Below, one piece after another: positions 26,420-34,677 of a stretch of 64,000 nt of DNA. The stretch is taken from NCBI GenBank assembly GCA_023457495.1, contig JAEWLQ010000077.1, positions 1 to 64,000 of the forward strand. The letters run 5' to 3'. The notes beneath the pieces are model-generated. The model saw only the letters and a list, made by a program, of their open reading frames with translations. It made no database searches and had not been told where the DNA came from. This DNA is from Pseudomonadota bacterium. GTDB taxonomy: Bacteria; Pseudomonadota; Gammaproteobacteria; Steroidobacterales; Steroidobacteraceae. How positions within the stretch are numbered: the first letter of the stretch is position 1; each line of letters begins with the position of its first letter. The translations under genes and the position numbers were made by a program.

Positions 26420-28516
26420 ATGTCAGGCACCAGCCGCATTTTCACGACGATGTCCGTGGCCGCCGCCGTGGTGATGGTACTCGCCGGCTGCCAGCGCGCC
26501 GCCGAAGAGAAAAAGGCGGCCGCCACCCCCGCCTGGACCCTGGACGAAAGCAAACTCCAACAGCCGATCCGCTTCGCCGCCACGGACCTGGACCCGGCGC
26601 ACAACGCATGCACGGATCTGGGGGCTTACGCGAACAGCAAGTGGCTGGCCGCGAACGAAATCCCCGCGGACGAACCGGCCTGGGGCGCCTTCGTGGTTCT
26701 GAACAACCGTTCGCTCGGCGTGCGCCGGCAGCTCGCCGAACGCATCGCCGCCGACCCCAACGCCACCGGCATCGACAAGATCATCGGTGATTTCTGGGCC
26801 ACGGGCATGGATGAGCAGAAACTCAACGAGGCGGGGCTCGCGCCGCTCGAGAGTCGCCTCGCCGCCATCGACGCGCTCACCGACGGGCCCTCCATCGCCG
26901 AGCATTTGCGGACGATTGCCGCGGCCGGCGAGAACCCGCTGTTCGCGTTCGACGCGCAACCGGATTTCAAGAACTCCACGATGACCATGGCGCTCGCCTT
27001 CCAGGGAGGCCTGGGCCTGCCCGATTCCACCTACTACTCGCTGGCGGACAAGAAGCCGATCCGCGATGCATACGTGAAGCACATCGCGAAACTGTTCGAA
27101 CTCGCGGGCACGCCCGCCGACGAGTCCGCGAAGCAGGCCGCCACCGTGCTGAAGTTCGAAACACGGCTGGCCAAAGCGTCGAAGTCGAGCGAACAGCTCT
27201 CGCGCGACGTGGCGCTTTACTACAACCCCGTGAAGATGGCCGAGGCGGACAAGCTCACGCCCAACTTCCCGTGGACGAAGTTCTTCGAGTCGCAGAAGGT
27301 CGCGGCGCCCGAGTGGTTCTCGCTGTCCGTCCCCGCCTTCCACCGGGAAGTGAGCCGGATGATCGTCGACGTGCCCGTGGACCAGTGGAAGAGCTGGTTG
27401 CGCTTCAAGCTGCTGGATGACGCGTCGCCCTATCTCAGCGACGCGTTCGTCACCGAGGGCTTCGAGTTCTACGGAAAGACGTTGCAGGGCCGCAAGGAAC
27501 AGCGGCCGCGCTGGAAGCGCGCCCTGAATTTCATCGAGGCCTCCGCCGGTGAAGCCATGGGGCAACGCTACGTGGAAGTGGCGTTTCCGGCCTCTTCGAA
27601 GGCGCAGATGGAGCAGCTCGTGGACAATCTGCGCGGTGCGTTGAAAACGCGCATCGAGAACCTGACGTGGATGACCGACGCCACCAAGAAGAAGGCGATG
27701 GAGAAGTGGTCCGCGTTCAATACCAAGATCGGCTATCCCGACAAGTGGCGTGACTGGTCGGGCCTGACTACCAGCCGCGACAGTCTCTACGGCAACGTCG
27801 CCGCCGCCAAGGCATTCAACTACCGCTGGAGGCTCGACAAGATCGGCAAGCCCGTGGACAGAAGCGAATGGGACATGACGCCGCAGACCATCAACGCTTA
27901 CTACAACCCGCTGTTCAACGAGATCGTGTTCCCCGCGGCCATCCTGCAACCGCCGTTCTTCGACCCCGAGGCCGACGACGCGCTGAACTACGGCGCCATC
28001 GGCGCGGTCATCGGTCACGAGCTCACGCACGGCTATGACGACCAGGGCTCGCGCTTCGGGCCTTCGGGAAACATGGAGGAGTGGTGGACGAAGGAAGATG
28101 CCACGAGCTTCAAGGCGCTGACGGGCAAACTAGTCGAGCAATACAACGGCTACATCGCGGCGCCCGGCCTGACCGAGAAGGTGAACGGCAACCTGACGCT
28201 GGGTGAGAACATCGCCGATCTCGGCGGACTCAACATTGCCTACGATGCCTTCCAGACGGCGTCCGCCGGCAAGCCCGATCCGATGATCGATGGCCTCACC
28301 CGCGATCAGCGGTTCTTCCTCGGCTTCGCCGCGGCGTGGCGCGAGAAGTACACGCCGGAATTCACCAAGCTGATCATCGCCTCGGATCCGCACGCGCCGG
28401 GCCGCGTGCGCGCCAATGCCACGCCGACGAATGTCGAGGCGTTCGCGAAGGCCTTCGGTTGCAAGGAGGGCGATCCGATGGTCAACAGTGGCGAGAAGAA
28501 GGTCGTAATCTGGTAG
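26420..28516 (+). CDS. M13-family (neprilysin/PepO-like) zinc endopeptidase, lipoprotein
   Basis: 698 residues. GAGGAA precedes the ATG. The signal peptide ends in a lipobox (VLAGC, Cys22). The zinc site is complete: HELTH with His533 and His537, and the third ligand Glu596 in GENIADLGG, 63 residues after the first His as in neprilysin. The length matches bacterial M13 enzymes, which cleave oligopeptides. Expected location is the periplasmic face of a membrane. The substrate may be scavenged or signalling peptides (inference). Confidence 0.95.
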   Translation: MSGTSRIFTTMSVAAAVVMVLAGCQRAAEEKKAAATPAWTLDESKLQQPIRFAATDLDPAHNACTDLGAYANSKWLAANEIPADEPAWGAFVVLNNRSLGVRRQLAERIAADPNATGIDKIIGDFWATGMDEQKLNEAGLAPLESRLAAIDALTDGPSIAEHLRTIAAAGENPLFAFDAQPDFKNSTMTMALAFQGGLGLPDSTYYSLADKKPIRDAYVKHIAKLFELAGTPADESAKQAATVLKFETRLAKASKSSEQLSRDVALYYNPVKMAEADKLTPNFPWTKFFESQKVAAPEWFSLSVPAFHREVSRMIVDVPVDQWKSWLRFKLLDDASPYLSDAFVTEGFEFYGKTLQGRKEQRPRWKRALNFIEASAGEAMGQRYVEVAFPASSKAQMEQLVDNLRGALKTRIENLTWMTDATKKKAMEKWSAFNTKIGYPDKWRDWSGLTTSRDSLYGNVAAAKAFNYRWRLDKIGKPVDRSEWDMTPQTINAYYNPLFNEIVFPAAILQPPFFDPEADDALNYGAIGAVIGHELTHGYDDQGSRFGPSGNMEEWWTKEDATSFKALTGKLVEQYNGYIAAPGLTEKVNGNLTLGENIADLGGLNIAYDAFQTASAGKPDPMIDGLTRDQRFFLGFAAAWREKYTPEFTKLIIASDPHAPGRVRANATPTNVEAFAKAFGCKEGDPMVNSGEKKVVIW

Positions 28517-28529
28517 AGGGTTCCGCGGC

Positions 28530-28907
28530 CTAGGCTTCGACGAACGTCTTGAATCCCGCCCATGCCATGCGGCTCATATCGAAGGGCATGCTGGCGGGAT
28601 TCATCATGTCGGCGAGACGCGGATCGGCCATCACCTTTTTCATGATGCGATTCTTGTCGGCCTTCGACTTGTAGGTGATCCAGGAAAACACCACGACCTC
28701 GCCCGCCTTCACCTTGGCGAGTTTCGGAAAGAGCGAGGTGTAAGTCTTGCCGTCGTGCTTGCTGGTGAGCTGGTCGGCGACGCACTCGACGTATTCGAGG
28801 GCTCCGTGATCACGCCAGACTTTGGCGGACAGGCGGGCGATCTGGCGGTAGCGGGCCAGGTTCTTCTTCGGGATGGGGAGGACGAATCCGTCGACGTATC
28901 GGGCCAT
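28530..28907 (-). CDS. DUF1428 (YbaA-like) protein
   Basis: 125 residues. It matches the YbaA/DUF1428 pattern throughout: YVDGFVLPIPKKN at the start, GALEYVECVAD in the middle and VVFSWITYKSK and MPFDMSRM near the end. The fold is a dimeric ferredoxin-like alpha/beta barrel. The biochemical role of the family is unknown. It is cytosolic, preceded by AAGGAGAA, and converges on the M13 peptidase gene with 13 bp between stops. Confidence 0.9.
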   Translation of the reverse strand: MARYVDGFVLPIPKKNLARYRQIARLSAKVWRDHGALEYVECVADQLTSKHDGKTYTSLFPKLAKVKAGEVVVFSWITYKSKADKNRIMKKVMADPRLADMMNPASMPFDMSRMAWAGFKTFVEA

Positions 28908-29085
28908 GGCGTTCTCCTTGATAGTTGCTACTCAGTCGAATGGCGGCCGACCAATTCGACACCACGCGGAAAGTTATTTCCAGCGCCCGGCCGGGGGCTG
29001 TCGCGGCCTTTCAGGCTGCGCAGTCGAGCATGCAAAGGTCGCCGCAGTACGAAGACTGCCGTGTTCCTGCCGCGCCCGACTCCGT

Positions 29086-29125
29086 CCTCCACACCGCAGG
29101 CCGCCCCTCCACACCGCAGGCCGCC
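29086..29125. repeat. 20-bp tandem duplication
   Basis: Two perfect head-to-tail copies of a 20-bp unit beginning CCTCCACACCGCAGG. Non-coding. May be a slippage product. Confidence 0.85.
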
Positions 29126-29292
29126 GCCCGGTTGGTCGATTTCGCTGGAAAACGGCAAATTCAGCCACCGGGAAGGCTCATTTGAAGTACCTTTACCGTC
29201 CCCTGTGATCCGAGCCGGCATCGCTCCAGCTCGCGCGTCGGCCGACGCATCATTGCGGCCTCGAGCCGCCAACTGAAGCATTCACATCGGAG

Positions 29293-29307
29293 CGGCGCTT
29301 TGCGCCG
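29293..29307 (+). promoter_or_regulatory. Leader hairpin before RRM gene
   Basis: CGGCGC-TTT-GCGCCG, 6-bp perfect stem with triloop, ending about 20 bp before the GAGGAG ribosome binding site. Could affect translation of the RNA-binding protein, for example with temperature (inference). Confidence 0.35.
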
Positions 29308-29338
29308 GCTATCTACATCATCGTTCGAGGAGTTTCTC

Positions 29339-29623
29339 TTGACCAAGCTTTATGTTGGAAACCTGCCGTTCAGCGCCACGGAAGACAGCGTGCGCGAACT
29401 TTTCGCCGCGCACGGCACCGTCGAGAAGGTCGCCCTGATCAACGATCGTGATACGGGACAGCCGCGCGGTTTCGGATTCGTGGAGATGTCGAGCGCGGAC
29501 GCGCAGCGCGCGATGCAGTCGCTCAACGGCAAGGACTTTGGCGGTCGCCCGCTGAAGGTGAACGAGGCGCAGGACAAACCCCGCGGCGGCGGCGGTGGCG
29601 GCGGTGGGTACGGGCGCCGATGA
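29339..29623 (+). CDS. RNA-recognition-motif protein, glycine-rich tail
   Basis: 94 residues, starting at a TTG (29339): GAGGAG lies at ideal spacing before it and the protein then begins directly with the RRM (TKLYVGNLPF). An upstream ATG at 29300 lacks a ribosome binding site and adds non-family residues. RNP2 is LYVGNL and RNP1 is RGFGFVEM. The C-terminus is a short Gly-run with YGRR, as in cyanobacterial and proteobacterial cold-shock RRM proteins. It should bind single-stranded RNA. Its stop overlaps the next start (ATGA at 29620). Confidence 0.92.
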   Translation: MTKLYVGNLPFSATEDSVRELFAAHGTVEKVALINDRDTGQPRGFGFVEMSSADAQRAMQSLNGKDFGGRPLKVNEAQDKPRGGGGGGGGYGRR

Positions 29624-30030
29624 GACCTCGCAACGGCGCGAAGAATCTGACGGCCCTCAGTCCTGAAAAGGCGCGAAACCTGCGGCTCGAGAGGCAGCGC
29701 CGGGATCGCATGTCCGCGAAGGAATTGCGCGTGCAGTTTCCGCAGTTCGCGACGCTGCGGGTAGACCTCGTATTCAATGACGAGGTATCCAAACCACCGG
29801 CACCTCAATCCATCGTGCTGCATCCACCGGCGCGCGCCTACTTCGTCTATCCATGTCCCTACGCAGGCTGCAGCGGCGAGCTGGATCTCGCGGCGAACGT
29901 CGATGACATCGCGGCACAGGGCACGGACCATGCGGAAGGACACATCCGGTGCTCAGGCGAACGTCACGGCCCCCACGGCAAGGCGCTCTGCGACTTGCAG
30001 ATCGAATACTCGATTGCGGTGGGCAAATGA
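29620..30030 (+). CDS. Hypothetical protein coupled to RRM gene
   Basis: 136 residues. Overlaps the RRM gene by 4 bp, so translation is coupled. Basic N-terminus, then a beta-rich domain with VYPCPYAGCSGELDL and a later HIRCSGE and ALCDLQIEY. The four Cys and nearby His residues (HAEGH, HGPHG) could bind zinc, but spacing does not match a known finger I can name. Conserved linkage to an RRM gene hints at RNA-related work (inference). Confidence 0.8.
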   Translation: MRPRNGAKNLTALSPEKARNLRLERQRRDRMSAKELRVQFPQFATLRVDLVFNDEVSKPPAPQSIVLHPPARAYFVYPCPYAGCSGELDLAANVDDIAAQGTDHAEGHIRCSGERHGPHGKALCDLQIEYSIAVGK

Positions 30031-30365
30031 ATTCACACCATGATTATCGGAGTCCGGCATTGATCACCGCATCGCCTCTCAACCCGGGTGAACTTCCCGC
30101 GGAGTACCGCGTTCGACTGGCCGAGGAGCGCGCGGCGGCCGATGAGCGTCGCAGGACCGAACTACTCGACCTGACGTCGACCGCCAATGCGCCGAGCGCG
30201 AGAATTCGCGCGTGGGAACGGGCCCATGGCCTTACCTTGCCGCGTGCGGAATCACATCCCGTGCTGAAATCGGTGGCGGCCGCGACGCGGCTGTCGCTGG
30301 AGCAGGTGCAGGAAGAGCAGCGTCGCCGGCTGATGCCCGCGTCGATGGACTTGCCGGTGGCCTGA
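30027..30365 (+). CDS. Small hypothetical protein, third gene of RRM operon
   Basis: 112 residues. Starts in an ATGA overlap with the previous stop. Predicted mostly helical, highly charged in the middle (EERAAADERRRTELLDL). It contains RIRAWERAHGLTLPR, a pattern often seen in small proteins that count on a helix-turn-helix-like motif, but no DNA-binding domain is certain. It ends just before a very strong terminator, closing a three-gene operon. Confidence 0.75.
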   Translation: MNSHHDYRSPALITASPLNPGELPAEYRVRLAEERAAADERRRTELLDLTSTANAPSARIRAWERAHGLTLPRAESHPVLKSVAAATRLSLEQVQEEQRRRLMPASMDLPVA

Positions 30366-30401
30366 TCTCGAAGAATCAACGCCACATTGCGTGTCGATAT
30401 G

Positions 30402-30439
30402 AAAAGCCCCTCGCCGGGTTCCCGGCGAGGGGCTTTTTT
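30402..30439. terminator. Strong intrinsic terminator
   Basis: Perfect 17-bp inverted repeat (AAAAGCCCCTCGCCGGG and complement) around TT, followed by a run of six T. Ends the RRM operon and insulates the unknown locus that starts at 30579. Confidence 0.93.
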
Positions 30440-30464
30440 CTTCCAGGCGTTCTGAACGTCAGAC

Positions 30465-30492
30465 CGTAACGAGCCTTTCGCTCCTTACATAT
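30465..30492 (+). promoter_or_regulatory. Shared upstream element, copy 2
   Basis: Matches the element at 17009-17037 (CGTA-CGAGCC...TCCTTACATAT). It sits right after the terminator and 86 bp before the 30579 start, where the promoter of the exported-protein locus is expected. Confidence 0.4.
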
Positions 30493-30578
30493 CCTTCAAC
30501 GAGCGTGACGGGTCTGCGCGCCATTTCCCGATATCTCCTGTGTGGCCCCGAAAGCGGCCGCCGCACAGGAGAAACGTC

Positions 30579-31889
30579 ATGCCTCGCTCGCATTACCGTC
30601 GGCGTATCGCGCCGCTGGCCATCGCACTCGCCTTCGCGTCTTCCGCGGCCCTGACTACTGCGGCCGCCCAGGCTCAAACCCCCGAAACGCTAGTCTGGAT
30701 CGACGTTTCCACGCACAGCTCCGGCATGCCCGACATGGGCGCGATGGCCGGCCTCGCTGGCCGGATGGCGGGAGGCACCAGCAATGACATGCGTTATCCC
30801 ACCGCGCGCGGCAACGCGGGCTTCGGCACGTCCGGGCTATTCCTCGACGTAGCGCTGCACAACAAGCTCAAGCCCGGCGTGGAGGCGCAGCTCGCGATTC
30901 CCGACGGCTTGAAGCTGGGCAAATCGCTGCTGCTGACACCGCCGCCGGTACCGGAGCCCACCCCCCAAACAAAGGGTGGCACGCAGAAGTTGCCCGATAT
31001 CGAGGTCACCATCCTCGAATACTGGGGCTGCGGCGACAAGGTGCGCGCTGGCCAGCCGACCAAGTTCAAGATGAAGATGTCAGGCGGCGCCATGCAGACC
31101 AGCGGCAGCATGTCGCCGGGCAAGTTCGTGCCGGATCGCGACGTCGACGCCACGCCAGCCTATGCGGTGTGGCCTAACAAGAAGGACGGCCGGCGCGTGC
31201 CGAACGGCGCGCTGCTGGCCGGCTCCCACCGCTTCACCGGCAACGGCGTGCCGGAATCGCTGAAGTTCGACCTGGGCCGCAATGCCGAATTCATGCCGAA
31301 GATCGCGCTCAGCGCCCAGGGCCAGGCCACCGACGCCATCAAGCTCAACTGGCAGGGCGTCGATCGCGCCCGGGCTTATTTCATCAACGCGTTCGCGATG
31401 CAGGGCCAGAACACCATCGTGTTGTGGAGCAGTGCCGAGAGCGCCGGCGCGGGGCACGGGCTGCAGCAGTACCTGACGGGTTCGTACATCGACCGCTGGC
31501 TGAAAGAAAAGGTGCTGCTGCCGACGTCCACCACGAGCTGCACCATCCCGAAGGGCATCTTCTCCGCCCCCAACGGATCTGATCCCGAGAGCGGCATGGT
31601 CGGGATGAGCATGCTGACCATGATCGCCTACGGCCCCGAGACCCATGTGGTGTGGCCGCCGAAGCCCGCCGATGCGCAAGAGCTGAAGAAGTGGAAGCCC
31701 GAGTGGAACGTGCGCATCCGCACCAAGTCCACCGCCGGCGCGATGCTCGGCATGGACATGGACGGCATGGACATGGGCACCGACGCTCCGTCCGACGCCG
31801 ACACCACGGACGAAGAACCCGCGCAAGAGGAAGGCCAGAAGGAAAGCAAGGGCAAGAAGTTTCTCAAGGGCATCCTGAAGAAACTCTAA
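30579..31889 (+). CDS. Exported protein with Met-rich segments, first gene of unknown locus
   Basis: 436 residues. CACAGGAG precedes the ATG at 30579. Signal peptide to ~AQAQ (residue ~33). Family not recognised. Met-rich stretches occur after the signal (SSGMPDMGAMAGLAGRMAGG) and near the C-terminus (GMDMDGMDMGTD); such runs can bind copper but are also just flexible. The middle is beta-rich with a Pro linker and conserved-looking WGCGDKVR and YFINAFAMQGQN. The tail is acidic then basic (KGKKFLKGILKKL), the latter an amphipathic helix. The next gene starts 38 bp later. Confidence 0.8.
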   Translation: MPRSHYRRRIAPLAIALAFASSAALTTAAAQAQTPETLVWIDVSTHSSGMPDMGAMAGLAGRMAGGTSNDMRYPTARGNAGFGTSGLFLDVALHNKLKPGVEAQLAIPDGLKLGKSLLLTPPPVPEPTPQTKGGTQKLPDIEVTILEYWGCGDKVRAGQPTKFKMKMSGGAMQTSGSMSPGKFVPDRDVDATPAYAVWPNKKDGRRVPNGALLAGSHRFTGNGVPESLKFDLGRNAEFMPKIALSAQGQATDAIKLNWQGVDRARAYFINAFAMQGQNTIVLWSSAESAGAGHGLQQYLTGSYIDRWLKEKVLLPTSTTSCTIPKGIFSAPNGSDPESGMVGMSMLTMIAYGPETHVVWPPKPADAQELKKWKPEWNVRIRTKSTAGAMLGMDMDGMDMGTDAPSDADTTDEEPAQEEGQKESKGKKFLKGILKKL

Positions 31890-31927
31890 CTACAAACCTA
31901 GTGCCGACTTGCAACCAGGAATCCGTC

Positions 31928-33355
31928 ATGAAACGCCATACGACGATCACCTACATTGCCACGCTTGTGCTAGCTACCTTCGCCTGCGCCCTGCCGCAGG
32001 TGGCGCAGGCGCAGAGCCTCGGCGACCTCCTGAAGGACAGGATCAAGCGCACGATGACGGAAGAAGTGGAGAACAAGGCGGACCAGGCCACACGAAAAGT
32101 GGTGCGTTGCGCACTGGGCGACGAGCAGTGCATCCGGGCGGCCAAGAAGAAAGGCGCGAAGGTCGAGACCTATGAGCCGGAACAGACCACGGTTGATGAC
32201 GTGGTGCCGAACACGGACGCGTTGCCCAGTTCGGAGACACCGCCGAGTTCAGAGACAGCTGGCGCGACTCCGGCCCCGGCCGCCACGCCGACCGTCCATG
32301 CCCTGCCCGCCGACATCAAGCCAGTTCCCTCCGGCCCCGCCGTGCCGCTGGCGAAGATGCAGGCCAGTTGCGATGTGAATGCGGTGGGCCGCACCAAGGC
32401 CGCGCGCAAGGATCCCGCCTTCAATCTCGGCCTGCCCGGCGCAGCGGCCGTGCTGGCGAAGATCAAGCCGGTGTTCGCCAGCTTCGCGCCGAATGGGTTT
32501 GAAACCGAGGCCAGCGTCAGCCAGCCGGTCGACGTGACCGCCCTGCAGCCCGCGTACATGCGCCCGTGGGTTTACGCCGTGGGCTCGCAACCCTACGGCT
32601 GCCATTCGAACGGCAAGTTCTTCAAGGACACCCACTACGGCTTTCACGCGTTCATCAACGTCAACTACAGCATGGGCGAGGGACCGTTCGCCCTGCCCCA
32701 CGACTTCGACCCCAACAGCGAGAACGGCGACGGCACCAGCCAGGACGCCAGGCTCGGCTTCTACCGTCTGCGCGGCGACTGGCTCGGGAATGGCCTGCCG
32801 CAGGCGGCCAACGGCTTTTTTCATATCGAGGGCCACACGCCTGGCGAATACACCGACACGTACTGGTTCACGCGCGGCGGCCAGGTGCCGTTCGCGTACG
32901 TGACCCGCAGGGAATTCCTGCGCAAGCAGATCGACATCCTGCAGATCGGCCTGGCCGACGAGAGCCGCAAGCTGGAGCGCTCGTACACCGCCGCAGGCCT
33001 GCAGCCCAACCGCGCGAAGATCGATCAGATGCTCGACTACGGCTACCGCAAACCCATCGCCAACTACCAGAAGCTGTTGAAGCAGCCGGTGTCCTGGCTG
33101 CAGCAGAAAGCCATCCTGAGTCCGAGCGCGAGCGCGGCGGATGCGAGCTACGAAATCCTCGACGAGTCGAAGGTCGACTCCCGCGTGCTGGTGCCGATCA
33201 AGCCGGACCCCAACTACCTGGACGACTCCAAGGCGCCTGGCGAGCCGCAATACATCGTCATCTACATGAAGAACTCGCACCGGCGCGGCGAGTACTACCA
33301 GCTGCGCGACCTGATCGAGCAGAACGCCGAAGTCTTCAAGGCGCTGGTGAAGTAG
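31928..33355 (+). CDS. Exported unknown protein A1 (duplicated A-B module, copy 1)
   Basis: 475 residues. Signal peptide to QAQ (~29). Residues 30-125 are specific to this copy: an amphipathic helical region with Cys61 and Cys68, then a low-complexity Ser/Thr/Pro linker. From ~126 (LPADIKPVPSGPAVPLAKMQ) to the end it is homologous to A2 at 34678. Shared landmarks are FAPNGFET, YGCxSNGKF, DTYWFTRGGQ/DIYWFTRGGQ, EFLRKQI and EYYxLRDLIEQN. Several conserved Cys suggest a disulfide-bonded periplasmic or secreted protein. It is directly followed by B1 (stop TAG then ATG with no gap). Confidence 0.85.
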   Translation: MKRHTTITYIATLVLATFACALPQVAQAQSLGDLLKDRIKRTMTEEVENKADQATRKVVRCALGDEQCIRAAKKKGAKVETYEPEQTTVDDVVPNTDALPSSETPPSSETAGATPAPAATPTVHALPADIKPVPSGPAVPLAKMQASCDVNAVGRTKAARKDPAFNLGLPGAAAVLAKIKPVFASFAPNGFETEASVSQPVDVTALQPAYMRPWVYAVGSQPYGCHSNGKFFKDTHYGFHAFINVNYSMGEGPFALPHDFDPNSENGDGTSQDARLGFYRLRGDWLGNGLPQAANGFFHIEGHTPGEYTDTYWFTRGGQVPFAYVTRREFLRKQIDILQIGLADESRKLERSYTAAGLQPNRAKIDQMLDYGYRKPIANYQKLLKQPVSWLQQKAILSPSASAADASYEILDESKVDSRVLVPIKPDPNYLDDSKAPGEPQYIVIYMKNSHRRGEYYQLRDLIEQNAEVFKALVK

Positions 33356-34657
33356 ATGGGCACGACGACGACGCGCCTTGGGTTACCGGCCGCGATGCTG
33401 CTGGCGCTTGGCGCCTGCAGCGGCCCAGTTACGCCCGACGCGGCGCAGACCGGTGCGACGCAAGGCGCCAGTCAACTCCCGCGCGCGCCCGAACCGAACC
33501 CGGACGGCACGCCGGACCCGGCCATCGTGCAACGGCTGCTGGATGCGGGTATCGAACCGGACGAGGCTCGCCTGCTGGCCCTGACTACCTGGAACGCCAG
33601 CAACCCCGAGCCGGGCGTGGCCCATGTCGTGCTCACCTACCCCTGGGGCGACACCTCGCGCATCGAGTTGCGCGTGCGGCGCGTGGATGCCAGCGAGATC
33701 CGGCCGGCGGAAATTCTCGATGCCTCGGTGGCGCCCGGTCGGGTGGCGCTCGCGATCCGCTACTACATGCCGGAAACGGACATCCCGCTGACACTGGCTT
33801 CCGCGCTACCGCCGGTGGCGCGCCCGCGCGGACTCGATCTTCTCGGCTTGCTGATTCCCACCGCCCATGCGCAGCAATTCTCCGGCGGCTATGGAGAGGT
33901 GTTTCAGAGCTGGCTCACCGAAACTGCCAGCGACGAAGTGCGCGACAAGCTGCTCAGCAAGACCTTGGGCGTCAAGACTGGCGGCAGGGTCGGCGCCGCG
34001 ATCAACGTGGCCAACGCCGGCAAGGAGCTGCACGAGCTCTCCGAGAAGGCGCGCAAGCGCATCAAGGAACTCGACGAGCTGCGCAAGTGCATCGAGGGCA
34101 ACCCGAGCGGCGTGAAGTGGGTTGCCGGACAGAAGGAGAAGATCCTCGAGCAGCTCGACGAGGCTCGCGCGGAAGTCATCGCGGACGACACGGTGAGGGG
34201 CGTGAACACGGTGACCGGCGCCGTGGCCGGCGTGCTCACTCCGGTAGTTGGATTCCTGACCGGCCCCTCGCTCGCGTCGTCGCAACACGAGCTGGAACAA
34301 CTCGTGAAGCAGCGCATGGACCAGATTCGCCGCAGCGCGCCCGAGTGCGACAAGAACTCGTACCTCATCGATGGCGTCGGCGACTGTCGCGGCCCGTGGA
34401 AAGTCTGCGACGTGACCAAGCCATTCACGTTCGCCGCCTGCGGTGGCTCGATGACACACACGCCCTCGAGCGCACGCGGCGGCTCATTCACCTTCAATCA
34501 CAGCGGCGTGCGCGGCAACGGCAGTTACACGCTCACCGGCGACAAGAACCGGATGACCGCGACTTACCAGGGCACGGTCTGTCTCCCGACTGGCGCCTGC
34601 ATCCAGCAACCACCTGGCAAGGCCGTCTGGACACAGACCGACGACTGCGACGGATGA
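33356..34657 (+). CDS. Lipoprotein B1, coiled coil plus Gly-rich hydrophobic segment, variable C-terminus
   Basis: 433 residues. Lipobox LGAC (Cys21). Order of regions: linker EPNPDGTPDP; a beta-rich domain containing HVVLTYPWGDTSRIELRV; a predicted coiled coil (~225-280, KRIKELDELRKCIE); a glycine-zipper-like hydrophobic segment TVTGAVAGVLTPVVGFLTGP; a further helix; and a C-terminal beta domain with Cys pairs. Residues ~45-340 are closely similar to B2, while the last ~90 are different. No family recognised. The shape (anchored stem, possible membrane-inserting segment, exchangeable C-terminus) recalls modular effectors or receptors, which is inference. Confidence 0.85.
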   Translation: MGTTTTRLGLPAAMLLALGACSGPVTPDAAQTGATQGASQLPRAPEPNPDGTPDPAIVQRLLDAGIEPDEARLLALTTWNASNPEPGVAHVVLTYPWGDTSRIELRVRRVDASEIRPAEILDASVAPGRVALAIRYYMPETDIPLTLASALPPVARPRGLDLLGLLIPTAHAQQFSGGYGEVFQSWLTETASDEVRDKLLSKTLGVKTGGRVGAAINVANAGKELHELSEKARKRIKELDELRKCIEGNPSGVKWVAGQKEKILEQLDEARAEVIADDTVRGVNTVTGAVAGVLTPVVGFLTGPSLASSQHELEQLVKQRMDQIRRSAPECDKNSYLIDGVGDCRGPWKVCDVTKPFTFAACGGSMTHTPSSARGGSFTFNHSGVRGNGSYTLTGDKNRMTATYQGTVCLPTGACIQQPPGKAVWTQTDDCDG

Positions 34658-34677
34658 ACGAGCCAAGCGAGAAATCC

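Larger units (their letters stand above)
28908..29338. other. Intergenic region with RRM-gene leader (431 bp)
   Basis: Lies between the divergent YbaA-like and RRM genes. A perfect 20-bp tandem duplication occurs at 29086-29125 and a compact hairpin at 29293-29307 just upstream of the RRM ribosome binding site. A long untranslated leader for the RRM gene is plausible, because cold-shock-type RNA-binding protein genes often have one. I see no protein-coding gene; short frames here lack ribosome binding sites. Confidence 0.5.

Noticed and set aside
26423..28030. 535-codon frame opposite the M13 peptidase
   Set aside because: Mirror of a strongly conserved gene with intact zinc motifs; no start signals or recognisable domain.
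29300..29338. ATG start for the RRM protein 13 codons upstream
   Set aside because: Covers the ribosome binding site used by the TTG start and adds residues not seen in the family.
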